A DNA stretch of 64,000 nt from Herpetospermum pedunculosum (Eukaryota; Streptophyta; Magnoliopsida; Cucurbitales; Cucurbitaceae), in the NCBI GenBank assembly GCA_028017165.1, contig CM051531.1, forward strand, positions 47,245,893 through 47,309,892. Reading direction: 5' to 3'. The number at the start of each line of letters is the position of its first letter. Position 1 is the stretch's first letter. The position numbers and the translations under genes are program-made. This document shows, piece after piece, positions 1 through 10,261 of this stretch. Below the pieces are notes generated by a model. It had not been told where the DNA came from, searched no databases, and saw nothing but the letters and a program-made list of their open reading frames with translations.

Positions 1-340
1 CATCAATGTGGGTATTGAGTCTATTCCTAGCCCGGAGTCTTTCCCAGTTCAGGTTGATTCTGATTGCTTACAGGTTATTAAGCTTATCAGAGGAGAAGAA
101 GAAGACCTCACTGAGGTGGATCTGATTGCTGCCGAAATCGCTCTTTAAGTGTCTTGGCGACAAATAGTTTCTTTTGATCATGTTTCGCGCTCCCAAAATG
201 GAGTGGCACATTTTTTTGCTTGTTTGTCTAGTGCTGAAGGTCTTTCAGAGGAGTGGGGAGAGAGTCCACCTGAGTGGCTGATGCTCTTCGAATGGATTCT
301 TCAAATATCTAGCTCTTGTTTTGTTTGTTCTTTTTTTTTT

Positions 341-374
<34 letters not shown>
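1..374 (+). pseudogene. LINE 3' end: RNase H-like domain and poly(A) tail
   Basis: Reading from base 2, the translation shows the RNase H-like domain that ends many plant LINE polyproteins: a DSDC motif near the start, then EVDLIAAEI, FDHVSRSQNGVAHFFA, and a tryptophan-rich end (EEWGESPPEWLM). In active copies this domain degrades the RNA strand of the RNA-DNA hybrid. An in-frame TAA at about 147 breaks the frame, so it is a relic. An uninterrupted run of 33 A at 342-374 directly after the coding end is the retroposon tail. The 5' part lies outside the window. Confidence 0.8.
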
Positions 375-376
<2 letters not shown>

Positions 377-771
377 GGCATAAAATGATAGTTCCTATTG
401 GGAATAAATTTGTTGGTGTGGTTAGAAGAGATTGATTTTTTTTTCTTTTTCTAAAAGAAAGAAATATATTTTTTTTTTGTAAGAATTATAGATCTTGAAT
501 TTATAAAATAAAAAGATGTATTCACTTGTGGATAAAATAATTGCATATAAAAGATCGGATTGAAAGTCGGTTCAATGGAATCATGCCCAATACAATAGAG
601 AAGGTCACCCCGACCCCAACAACATAGGGTTAAAACAAGCGCGAACCCAACACATTGAAGATGACTCTGTCAAGATTCACCGGGGACTCAGCCAATGAAA
701 CAACTAAGGGTCAAGTTCTCCATGAAAGAAGTTGGGCTGACCAACGGGGAGTCGGCCAATGAAACAACTAA
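375..771. repeat. Spacer with a 64-bp-period direct repeat that holds the Harbinger insertion site
   Basis: AT-rich to about 560, then moderately GC sequence without an ORF. A unit beginning CGGGG and ending GAAACAACTAA occurs at 681-707 and again at 745-771. In the first copy it continues into GGGTCAAG. In the second it is cut by the Harbinger element exactly after TAA and resumes at 7709 as TAAGGGTCAA. The first copy therefore records the pre-insertion sequence. Confidence 0.8.
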
Positions 772-1183
772 GGGGGCGTTTGGGGCGCATGGTGGGTTAT
801 TATAGTTGGTGGGTTATAATAGTCTGTGTTTGGGGTGCAGATGTTTGGGGTGCAGAGTTGTATAGTGTGGGTTTAGTAAGTCTGTGTTTGGGGTGCAGAG
901 TTGTTTAGTCTGGATTTAGGAAGTCTGGGTTTAGGAAGTCTGTGTTTGGGATGCAATTTTCTTTAACATGGAGTTCTGAAGTATGTGTTTATGGTAGTTT
1001 AATTTTTTTTTACAACTTTTTTTGGTGGTATTGTATAGCAAAATACATATTATATAATAATTTCTTAAAAATAAAAAGAATAAATATTTTTAGGGTGCAC
1101 CATAAATACCTAATTAGAAACTTCACGAAATTAAATCATTTAAATCATAATTGTAAAAAAACAATTAAGGTTCATTACAAAAC

Positions 1184-2215
1184 TCACGAAATTAAATAAG
1201 AGAGAGAGAAACGTTCATCAATCATGTTGCTCAGAAGGATATTGCAATATTCCAGTTTCAACTCCACTGGGTCAGATAAGAAACTTTCAATCTCTAGGGC
1301 ATTTGTGAAGATGATATTCATAAGACACACTATCTTCGCGTTATCCAAATCGGGAACCTGATAGAGTTTGTCCACAACTTTCTGTCGTTGCTCTATGCCC
1401 GTTGCACGAGTTTCTTTTTGCCAGTCAGCAATCCTCTGAAGGTTGGTAGCTTGCATGTCCATCGCTTTCCGTACCACATCCACCATTTCTATTTCAGGGC
1501 GCTTCCTCTTACTCCCCCGAGAAGAAGTCCCTGTTGTTGCGTGTCGACTTGCGGGTGTCTCCTGCATGTCATCACGAGACATGTCCACTCCACCCGCAGA
1601 CAACCCAGGTGTTGGGATGTAGTACTCTTGGGATCCGCTCAGGTGCACTTCCTCTTGCACTTGGTCTGCTACATTGGATGCCATATCCGCAGGAGTCTCG
1701 GCCCCTGCCCCGGTAGCGCGGTCCTTCCCAAAAATTATGGCCAACTCATCAAAGTGGGGGAACGGTTTATTTCGAAGCCCCCTTGCACCAGAATGACTCT
1801 ACATGAACATGTAAACAAATGTTATACAATGAAAAGTATAAAGTAAAGCGTGGCTTTAGAAACCTACCTTTACCCAGTCTTCAAAAACTTCCTTCTCCGC
1901 CTCGATACACTTCAATTCATCATTCCACCCAAACCCGCTGCAGGATGGTCCTAACATCTCTGCAATTGCACTGTACTGTTTCTTCAAGTTTCGAACCCTA
2001 CACTCAATTGTGGGGTTGCCTTTAATTTCAGATCCGGGAATCCTCTCTCGCATCATGTGCTCAAGCTTCGTCAGGTACCCGGGACGAAAGGTACCGTTAT
2101 CTAATTTCCAGCCGTTCGTCTGGACTAGCGTCATAAGGCATTCGACCAATTTGGTCTCCTCATGGTGGGTCCATGAATGCTTCGTGGCTCTAGACATTAT
2201 GCTGTACACATGCAT
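1184..2215 (-). CDS. Harbinger-associated Myb/SANT-like DNA-binding protein (ORF of the transposon)
   Basis: Two exons join in frame: 2215-1868 ends GTAAAG before a GTAGG donor, and 1798-1184 follows a CATGTAG acceptor. The product is 320 residues, or 314 if translation starts at the second methionine (2197, MSRATKHSWT), which fits the usual N-terminus of the family better. The first ~110 residues form the Myb/SANT-like domain (SWTHHEETKLVECL, then NPTIECRVRNLKKQY). The exon junction restores the family signature GLRNKPFPHFDELAIIFGKD. A basic stretch (SRGSKRKRPEIE) could be a nuclear signal, and the C-terminus is helical. In PIF/Harbinger elements this partner protein binds element DNA and helps bring the transposase into the nucleus. 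No stop or frameshift is visible. Confidence 0.88.
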
Positions 2216-2401
2216 ACGTTTAATGAGATTAACATTTTATTGTAATATGTTTCTTAGGTTCTATTGCAAATAAAGTACAAACGTTGGTAAATGACATGAA
2301 CAAAAAGTTTGAATTCAAATGTTGCATAGTTCATACATGTAAATTAAGGGTGTAAATGTAACGTTGTTGCTGTATTTAACAAAAATAAAAAATAAAAGGC
2401 A

Positions 2402-3672
2402 TCACTGATTACGCAACTTCCAATCAGAAAACTTTTGTTGAGCCAACCCATCCCTCCATTGACTCCATTCGTTTGAATTCTCAATGAAATTGATATTATC
2501 TTCATTCATCGAAGTTCCATATGAGTCCACCTCATCGAACTCATCAAACGATGTCGTTTCACCCATCTCCCTACTAATAAGGTTGTGAAGGATGCAATAT
2601 GTCGTAATGATCCGACATTGGATTTCGACCGAGTAGTATGATTTACCTCGGAGAATGGCCCATCTCCCCTTCAGCAAACCAAATGCCCTTTCGATCACGT
2701 TCCGTGCAGAGGAATGCTTCATGTTAAAGAATTCTCTAGGAGTAGTCGGTGGATTCCCTCCACCACGCCACTCGGACAAATGGTATCGTTCTCCTCTATA
2801 CGGTGCTAGAAACCCTTCGGCATTAGGGTAGCCAACATCGCAAAGATAATAATATCCTGTACAATGCAACATCTTTTACATTTTCAACTTACAACACCAT
2901 GGTTAATAAAGTAATAAAGAGAGGTCCACGACTTACCCTTCGGTACTTTGAGTCTGTTGGGTCTTAATATCGGATCCCTAAGTATTCGTGAATCAGCTGC
3001 AGACCCTTCCCACCCTGGGAGGACAAATATGAATTCCCCGTTTGGAGCGCAAACATCAAGCACGTTGGTTGCAATGTCACCCTTCCTCGTCCTATACCTC
3101 GGGCGATCAGTAGCGAGAACATTAACCTTGATGTAGGTGCCATCTAATGCACCTAGACAATTCTGTGTTCACACCATATAGGAGAATCTCATTTAGGTAT
3201 CTAACGTATTGAGGTCAACGTTAAGTAACAGTTGGTGGAAAAAATATACCTCAAACATTTTCCACCGTTCAGTACAGGAGCTTGTGATCGGTTCTGGTTT
3301 CTTCAGCACATCATGTAGTCGCAATACTGCGTTTATGACAGAGTTGAAATGCCTAGATACGGTCTCACCAGACCTGGCGAATAGTCTACGAATTACTCGG
3401 TTCTTAACGTCGTGTGCTAAGATGTGCAAGAACATAGCGACCATCTCCACATCTACGACCTCTGTTCCGACCAAACCGCCCGTTGTTTTAAGCAAGTTGC
3501 ATAGTACGTCAAAACAACTTTCATCCATCCTCGTACTCTCGCGACAACATAAGTCAGACTCCCGTATGAGTCGTAAGAATGTTACTTGTCTAATGTGGTG
3601 TCTAAGGTACGGTGAATGATATTTTATTCTCCTATGGTCGTTCATATATTGTGCTACTATCATAAGTAACAT
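2402..3672 (-). CDS. PIF/Harbinger DDE transposase, three exons, uninterrupted
   Basis: Exon 1 (3672-3250) ends at a GTATAT donor. Exon 2 (3162-2937) follows ACACAG and ends at GTAAGT. Exon 3 (2856-2402) follows TGTACAG. The phases agree and give 367 residues plus stop, with no internal stop. The DDE nuclease (DDE_Tnp_4 type) is recognisable throughout: first Asp in GALDGT (about residue 148), second in GSAADSRIL (about 198), Glu in NVIERAFGLLKGRW (about 272), plus YLCDVGYPN and the end ITTYCILHNLI. All three catalytic residues are present. The N-terminal region has the helical DNA-binding part (MDESCFDVLCNLLK, RLFARSGETVSRHFN). It would cut and paste the element at its terminal repeats. It lies 187 bp from the Myb-like gene on the same strand. 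The start Met at 3672 is the first in the frame but other exons upstream cannot be excluded. Confidence 0.92.
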
Positions 3673-5276
3673 TTTGGTTCGATTTTGAAATTATTATGTA
3701 TTTTTTCTTTTCTAATTTATGTAAATTTGTTTATATTTGTTTCAATATCGTTGTATGATGAAAAGTGTTATGATTGAAACATAATTCCAATTGGTACGTT
3801 CTGAATCTCGATGAATCTCGATTTAGATAGTTATAAAATAATGTTGCATTTTACCAAAAAGATTTGAAAAAATGTTTCCTTCTTTTTTTTCTTTTTTAAT
3901 TTATATAAGTTTGTTTATATTTCTTTAGAAATCGTTGTATGATAAAAAAATATTATGATTCAAACAATTTGTAGTTTTTATGTTGCAAAATCGTTAGCAT
4001 AATTCGATTTGAGACGTTATGAATCTCGATTTTGATTGTTTACAAAAAAAGGTTACATTGAAGACAAGTTTGGAAAAAATATTCTTTCTTTTTTAAACTG
4101 TCTAGTTGTTGCCTTTTTTTTTCTTCTGGATTTTATAAATTACGTGTCATTTTAAATGTCTTATTTTGTCCTAACCTGTGACTGTTTTTTTATATTTGAA
4201 AAAACATTAGGTTAAAATGTTGTAGTTTTTTTTAAGGTTATAAATTTTTGGAATAAAAAACAGTAGGTTATGAATAATATTTATTAAGGTTTAAAAAAGT
4301 TAGATTTTTTTAACAACAAAGAGTAGTTTTTGAAAAAATTATTTTTAGGGTTAAAAAATCAGAGTAGGCAACAATACTAAATTTTTTTTTTAAAATAAAA
4401 GTCTTTTTTTTTTTAGGGTAAAATAAAAGTCTTCAAACTTTAATTTTTTTTTTCCAAACATAATACTAAAAAAATTCAGAAAAAAAAACACGAACATTCA
4501 ACAGACTTATATTACACAAATTAATTTCAAAGTGATTATTCATGAACTATGAAATGCATATAAGTAGTATTCTAAATAAATCCATACATAAATAAACCAA
4601 AACAAAAAATTACAAACTAATATTACACAAATGTCCACTAAAACAGAAATAAAATACAAAACAATGTTTAAATTAACGAACCTCGAACTAAGGATGAACT
4701 TTGATTTACTTTAGACTCTGTGAATAATACAGAAAAGTGAAGTGAGAATAAGTTAGAATTCAAATAAATTTAGTACAAACGAAGAAGATGAAATACTTTA
4801 TTCAAAGAAGATGCTAACCTTAGAAAGAAATATTGGAAGAGGGAGAACGATGGAGGTGCTCGATTTCCAACAGTTTGTCCAAGTATTTCAACCCTATGAA
4901 GAGAAAATGATGAATGTATAAAGGAAGGTAAAGAATATAACAACAAATAATGAAGAATTAGATTAAATATGAAGATAAATAATGGAGGTGGAAGGAGAGA
5001 CTCACAAATTGAAATGGAGAGAAGAGTGTGAGGGTGAGACTGTTCTGAATGTTGCCTCCTATATAAAGGAAACATGATGGGATGATAGTTGAGAATGGTT
5101 ATTGGTGCACTTATTATCATAAGTGCACCCAACAATATTACTATTCACTACAAACTTCATGAATATGAAGAATATGTGGGAAAAGACATGTCCATCATTA
5201 ATGAGAAAAGATCAAATAGTTTAAACAAAAAAAAAGATAGCATGTGAAATTCAAATGTGGGAAACATTTGAACTTC
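3673..5276. other. AT-rich non-coding interior of the Harbinger element
   Basis: Very AT-rich, with short T and A runs and loosely repeated phrases such as CGTTGTATGATRAAAA near 3753 and 3934. The open frame on the minus strand at 4770-5135 has low-complexity, Leu/Ser/Phe-rich content and no recognisable domain. I see no gene here. Confidence 0.6.
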
Positions 5277-5403
5277 AACTAATAAAAGAAGCGAGCATAG
5301 CTCAGCTGGCATATGTATGATTTAATGACCAAGAGGTCTGTGGTTCGAATCCCCCCACCCCCAATGTACTCAAAAAAAAAAAAAAAAAACTAATAAAAGA
5401 AGC
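5277..5403 (+). mobile_element. tRNA-derived SINE nested in the Harbinger element
   Basis: The body at 5293-5387 has a pol III A box (TAGCTCAGCTGGC, near 5299) and B box (GGTTCGAATCC, near 5342), a C-rich end and an A tail of about 17. It is flanked by a perfect 16-bp duplication, AACTAATAAAAGAAGC, at 5277-5292 and 5388-5403. Perfect duplications suggest a young insertion, and it postdates the Harbinger copy or its immediate ancestor. Confidence 0.92.
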
Positions 5404-5633
5404 AAGACTTATGCAATAAATAAAGAAGAGGCAGTGTGCAGATATAGAGGAGAAAAAAGTAAAACACAAGTATGAAAACAGACAGAAGTATGAAGACACA
5501 GTGGATGGTCAGTGTTATTATGAAGAACAAGTGAGACTAAACATGGACATTAAGTTCATTTAATTTACCCAACAACATTTGAATCCATTTTTATCACAAT
5601 GCAGGAGAGTCATGTCAAAATTTGGAGTAAATA

Positions 5634-6145
5634 GAAGACCAAACATCAATAAATATAAATGAATTAGCCTCAGGGATTGAAATTCAATCAAATGTTTTGA
5701 ATTTCAAATAATGATAAGACTAAAGAAAATCGAAGCAAACAGAAGACCAAACATGAATAAGTATAAATGAATCAGCCTCAGAGATTGAAATTCAATCAAA
5801 TGTTTTGAATTTCAAATAATGAAATGACTAAAGAAAATCGAAGCAAACAGAAGACAAAAGATGAATAAGTATAAATGAATCAGCCTCGGAGATTGAAATT
5901 CAATCAAATGTTTTGAATTACAAAAAATGAAATGACTAAAGAAAATCGAAGCAAACAGAAGACCAAACATGAATAAGTATAAATGAATAGCCTCAGAGAT
6001 TGAAATTCAATCAAATGTTTTGAATTTCAAATAATGAAATGACTAAAGAAATTCGAAGCAAACAGAAGACCAAGTATAAATGAATCAGCCTCAGAGATTA
6101 AAATTCAATAAAATGTTTTGAATTTCAAATAATGAAATGACAAGA
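5634..6145. repeat. 108-bp tandem repeat, about 4.7 copies
   Basis: Units starting GAAGAC occur at 5634, 5742, 5850, 5958 and 6065, so the period is 108, 108, 108 and 107. Each unit carries AGCCTCAGAGATTGAAATTC and TTTTGAATTTCAAATAATG. The last copy is shortened. The array lies inside the Harbinger element and has no coding signal. Confidence 0.9.
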
Positions 6146-6289
6146 ATCAGGAAAAAAAAATGAAAGAAAATTCAAGATATTCATATGAGTTTCAACATAG
6201 AGTCCTAAAAATTATGTCAAACCATACATGAAATGCAAAATTCACGATTTCAACCTTTAGAGAATGAAGAGAATAGAGAGATAAAAATC

Positions 6290-7015
6290 AAACAAAAAAT
6301 AAACAACACAGACATTTGAATATCTCATGAATAATAAAAAAAAGAAAAAAAAAAGTATAACAAACCGATGGAATGAAGATCTGGGAAAAATGAAGAACAA
6401 AAAAATTGAGTAGATCATGATAAAAAAAAAAACAGAGACTCAACGGCTGGAAAAACAAAAACACATGAATCATCATCAGCTAGAAAAAGAAAAATCAAAT
6501 AATGCATGTATTCATCATCGGCTGAAAAAAAAATCAAACCAAAACTAAACAACACAGACATCTGAATATCTCATGAATAAAAAAAAAAAAGTATAACAAA
6601 CCGATGAAATGAAGATCTGGAAAAAATGAAGAACAAAAAAATTGAATAGATCATGATAAAAAAAAAAAAAAAACAGAGACTCATTGGCTGGAAAAAAAAA
6701 CACATGAATCATCATCAGCTGGAAAAAGAAAAATCAAATAATGCATGTATTCATCATCGGCTGAAAAAAAAAAACAAACCAAAACTAAACAACACAGACA
6801 TGAATAAAAAAAAATAAAAAATTAAAAATAAAGTATAACAAACCGATGGAATGAAGATCTGGAAAAAATGAAGAACAAAAAGATTGAATAGATCATGTTA
6901 AAAAAAAAACAGAGACTCATCATCGGCTAAAAAAAAAAAAAAAAACACATGAATCATCATCGGCTGGAAAAAGAAAAATCAAATAATGCATGTATTCATC
7001 ATCGGCTGAAAAAAA
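6290..7015. repeat. About 245-bp tandem repeat, three copies, in the Harbinger element
   Basis: Three successive copies carry the same series of phrases: AACAACACAGACAT, AACAAACCGATG, ATGAAGATCTGG, TAGATCATG, CATGAATCATCATC and TGCATGTATTCATCATCGGC. Copies begin near 6290, 6535 and 6781 and differ mostly in the lengths of their A runs. Confidence 0.85.
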
Positions 7016-7708
7016 AAACTTACCTTTGAAGAGACTCCCCCACCGAGCTCCTGAAGATCGGTCCTTCATCCTCTACCTTCCAATGAAACATGCAACCTCA
7101 CAAACCCCCAAGCAACGGCGGCAAAGGGGGACCGACCCACTGTCGGAGCGGCAAGAGAGCCCAAACGTTTCCAGATCTGTTTAAAAAACAGATCTGGAAA
7201 CCCTTACCTTTAAAGAAACTCGTTTGCGAACGAAAGAGAGAGATCTCATCTCTCAAACGCCAAACGCCAAACACATAAAAAAAACCAAGGTAAAGCCAAC
7301 TCGTTTTCTTCAGACGAAAGACGAAGGTGAAATCGTCTGAAGAAGACGAAGTTCAGAGAGAGAGAGAGAATTTCGTCTGCAAAATCAAAGAGAAAGAGAA
7401 AAATTCGGCTTCAAAATGAATGAAGGAAGAGAACCCCAAACGCCAGCATGAAGATCAGAGAGAGAGAGAATTTCGTCTGCAAAATGAAAGAGAAAGAGAA
7501 AAATTTGGCTGCCAAATGAATGAAGGAAGAGAACCCTAAGCGCAGGTGCCGATACCAAGGTAACCCACTGATATCTATAGTGGGTTACATTGTTCATAAC
7601 CGGGGTTATAATAACCCCATGGGCGGTTTCCACAACCCGCGCCCCAAACACCGGGTGGGCATAAATAGCACACCCAACCCTACCCGACCCAGAGGCCCAA
7701 ACAACCCC
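7016..7708. promoter_or_regulatory. GA-rich right end of the Harbinger element, with a hairpin and 100-bp direct repeats
   Basis: A palindrome at 7168-7202 pairs TTTCCAGATCTGTTT with AAACAGATCTGGAAA across a 3-5 base loop. A GA-rich unit containing AATTTCGTCTGCAAAAT occurs at 7353-7442 and again at 7453-7542, exactly 100 bp apart. The genes of the element are on the minus strand, so this is their upstream side. A promoter or leader role is inferred, not shown. Confidence 0.45.
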
Positions 7709-7711
7709 TAA

Positions 7712-9000
7712 GGGTCAATCCGAAAATAAATATATTTTATTACTTTTTAATTTTACAATAATAATTAGGTGCTTTTAATTATTTATTGTATTACTTTTTT
7801 AATTTTACAACCTTAATTATGCAAGTTTGTTTATGATAATTATCAATTATTATTAATTAGATTTTGTGATTAATATGGTTTTAATTATTTTTTTAATTAT
7901 TTTTTTAATTTTACAACATTTATTGGGTGAGTTTTTTTTTTTTTATGGAAATTATCAATTATCATTAATTAGATTTTGTGATTAATATGGTTTTATTTTG
8001 TATGTCATTTTTCTCCATTAATTATATTCTTCTCTCTAACCACCATTTTCATTTCTTACCAAAAAAACGTTTTGGCCGCACAGTTACTACCGCCTCCCCT
8101 CCGGCATACCATTTCTGTCGCTGCAAGCCGCAGAGATAACGACGATGCCGAACGATTTTTGTCACCGCCGTTACTCTGCCTATCCTTTAACGTCGTCGCC
8201 CCATTAACGAAGCCATTCATTTATCTCCGTCGTTTCTTTCTCACATTCGTTATCTCCGTCGTTTCTTTCTCACATTCGTTATCCCCGCTTGCTCTTTTAT
8301 CCCCACCATATTTCCACATATTGCCCACCCTTCGCTGTCCATAATGGGTACATTTCTTTATTATTTTTTGTTTTTATTTCAGGTCTTCATCGTATTCATT
8401 ATTTTCAGCATTCTTCGCGTTCACTTTTTAACCCAAAAAGTTTGTTTGTATGTATTTATTATATAATATATATCAGGTATATATCATATTCACCACGTTG
8501 AAATCAAATGGAGTTATGTTCGAAAATTATCTTAAAAACTGTTCATTTTCCTCTTTTATGCATGTTTCTTGTTTATAATGTATTTATTGTATAATATATA
8601 CTAGATATAAACAATTTTCATTATATTATAACCCTTTAGCCATTTAAAACAACATGCTTAAATATATAATATATATACCTCATTAGACATTATATATCAT
8701 CTATATTATATAAATTATAACGTCTAATATAGTACATTATATACAACTTTCACGTTTTAAGTTTATATGTATTTATTAAATAATATATACCAGGTATATA
8801 TAAACTTCATTACGTTCTGATCATTCACCATTTTAATAACCTATAGTATAGTCCATTATATATACAATATACAACAAACTTTTTATGCATGTTTTGTTTT
8901 TTGTTTAAACTTATTATATAACCCTAAACGTAGATCATAATTTTTTTTTTCCTTTTTTACAAATCTTCTAATATGTATTGTACATATTAATATATTATAT
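7712..9000. other. AT-rich spacer with a small 29-bp direct duplication
   Basis: No convincing gene. A block at 8072-8344 is richer in C and reads like a pyrimidine-rich leader. Inside it, a 29-bp unit containing CTCCGTCGTTTCTTTCTC is duplicated head to tail at 8221-8249 and 8250-8278. The rest is AT-rich and contains several ATATATACCAGGTATATAT-like phrases. Confidence 0.5.
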
Positions 9001-9021
9001 TATATATTCCTCATTTTATAG

Positions 9022-9388
9022 GTTCTAACGTAATTCTTGTACGCATTGTTTATGGTGATAATTGGAACGAGATAGAAAATTATGCTGACTACAAAGTTTC
9101 AGAGGTCATAATGGAACTAGGAATGTCCTTCAATAGTTTGAAGGACATAATTATGAAAAAAACTAGGAATGAACGATAGTTACGACTTCCCTAATATATT
9201 TCCTAGGGGTATGAAATTGATCGATGAAAAAGATGTTGGTTGGCTCTTCAACATGTTATGTAATGTTTCATCAAATCTTTGTTCATTAGTAATAGATGAT
9301 AGAAACACTCTCTCGGTTATAGTAGACAATATGCTAGTTGTTGCCTCCACCGCCAATGAATTACCATTTCAGGGTTGTCTACATTAAC
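9022..9388 (+). pseudogene. Decayed N-terminal coding piece of a Mutator-type transposon gene
   Basis: After an acceptor-like TTTTATAG, the frame reads LVRIVYGDNWNEIENYADY, then ELGMSFNSLKDIIMKKTRNE. It breaks at a TAG (about 9176) and continues in another frame as YDFPNIFPRGMKLIDEKD and VGWLFNMLCNVSSNLC. This resembles the N-terminal region of plant MULE-type proteins; the assignment is from memory of the family and is moderate. At least one frameshift shows it is inactive. Its 3' part (9251-9389) is duplicated at 9531-9669. Confidence 0.5.
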
Positions 9389-9854
9389 ACTCAAATTGTT
9401 CCATTCAGTGATATATATATACAAGGTAAATTTTTAACACACATTGTGTTATATTCATATACATAGTATTTATCAAAGTTTTGATTTGTAGTTTGCTTAT
9501 GAGGATAAGAAGAATGGTGGAAAAGATGTTACATGTTATGTAATGTTTCATCAAATCTTTGTTCATTAGTAATAGATGATGGAAACACTCTCTCGGTTAT
9601 AGTAGACAATATGCTAGTTGTTGCCTCCACCGCCAATGAATTACCATTTCAGGGTTGTCTACATTAACATTATCATCTACTTTGGTATCGTTTTTGGCTA
9701 CTTCACTGAAATTATCATCTTTTCCACCATTCTTCTTATCCTCATAAAAAAACTACAAATCAAAACTGTGATAAATACTATGTATATGAATATAACACAA
9801 TGTGTGTTAAAAATTTACCTTGTATATATCACTGAATGAAACAATTTGAGTGTT
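9251..9854. repeat. Compound direct and inverted repeat (potential hairpin)
   Basis: Segment A (9251-9389) is repeated directly at 9531-9669 with one difference seen. Segment B (9385-9528) is repeated in inverted orientation at 9716-9854 with few differences. A transcript through 9385-9854 could fold into a stem of about 140 bp with a loop of about 190 bases. The segments are coding pieces of the MULE-like genes on either side. Confidence 0.88.
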
Positions 9855-10261
9855 GTTAATAATTTCTTCATCACATTTCATCTCATCCTGCAAACATTTT
9901 AATGTGAGTCATAAAAATATTTATAGATAATTCTTATTTAATATTAAAGCGAATAAATTCAGAACTTACATTATCTTCCTCTATATCAATCGCCATTTTC
10001 GTGGGCTTAATTGCATTTAGCATCCTATTCATATTCCCAATTATCCTATTTAATATATTTGATTGTGTCGTTTTACCCACGTCAATTTTCATTGGATACT
10101 CAACACTCTCGTCAGATGTATCATCCTGAAATTATGTATGATTAAATACATTATACCTATTCATTTTCAATAAATTTAATATAATTATATACAAAGTATA
10201 TATAGTATACCTCAAAAACAACCACCACCTCCTAATCTTCAATTTGTTTAATTCTCACCAT
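9597..10261 (-). pseudogene. Four-exon small gene of transposon type with one premature stop
   Basis: All four exons are in phase 0. Exon 1 is 10261-10211 (MVRIKQIED, stop, EVVVVFE). Exon 2 is 10125-9970, between TTTCAG and GTAAGT, and reads DDTSDESVEYPMKIDVGK and onward. Exon 3 is 9887-9819, between TTGCAG and GTAAAT (DEMKCDEEIINNTQIVSFSD). Exon 4 is 9752-9597, after TTTGTAG (FFYEDKKNGGKDDNFSEV onward). The predicted length is 143 residues, acidic and rich in Asn/Asp, with one internal TAG in exon 1. I do not recognise a domain. Exons 3 and 4 match the plus-strand copy at 9385-9528, so it belongs to the same Mutator-related unit. Splice sites are predictions. Confidence 0.5.

Larger units (their letters stand above)
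772..7708 (-). mobile_element. Autonomous PIF/Harbinger DNA transposon, apparently complete
   Basis: The 6937-bp element is bounded by a TAA target duplication (769-771 and 7709-7711), the 3-bp TWA type expected of PIF/Harbinger. Short imperfect terminal inverted repeats start GGGGGCGTTTGGGGC on the left and, reverse-complemented, GGGGTTGTTTGGGCC on the right. Copies of a GTTTGGGGYGC motif recur below both ends (about 834-955 and 7640-7650). It encodes on the minus strand a Myb/SANT-like protein (1184-2215) and a DDE transposase (2402-3672), both open across their predicted introns. The remainder is AT-rich, with two tandem-repeat blocks (5634-6145, 6290-7015), a nested SINE (5293-5387) and a GA-rich right end. 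Whether it is currently mobile cannot be seen from one copy. Confidence 0.93.

Noticed and set aside
1388..1846. Plus-strand open frames over the Myb-like gene (also 1534-1716, 1819-2025, 2010-2273)
   Set aside because: They are shadows of the minus-strand exons, which carry the recognisable domain.
3209..3619. 136-codon plus-strand frame
   Set aside because: Antisense to transposase exon 1, without domain.
4770..5135. 121-codon minus-strand frame
   Set aside because: Leu/Ser/Phe-rich low complexity, inside the Harbinger non-coding interior.
5290..5365. Functional tRNA gene
   Set aside because: A and B boxes are present but the cloverleaf is not kept and an A tail plus target duplication follow: it is a SINE.
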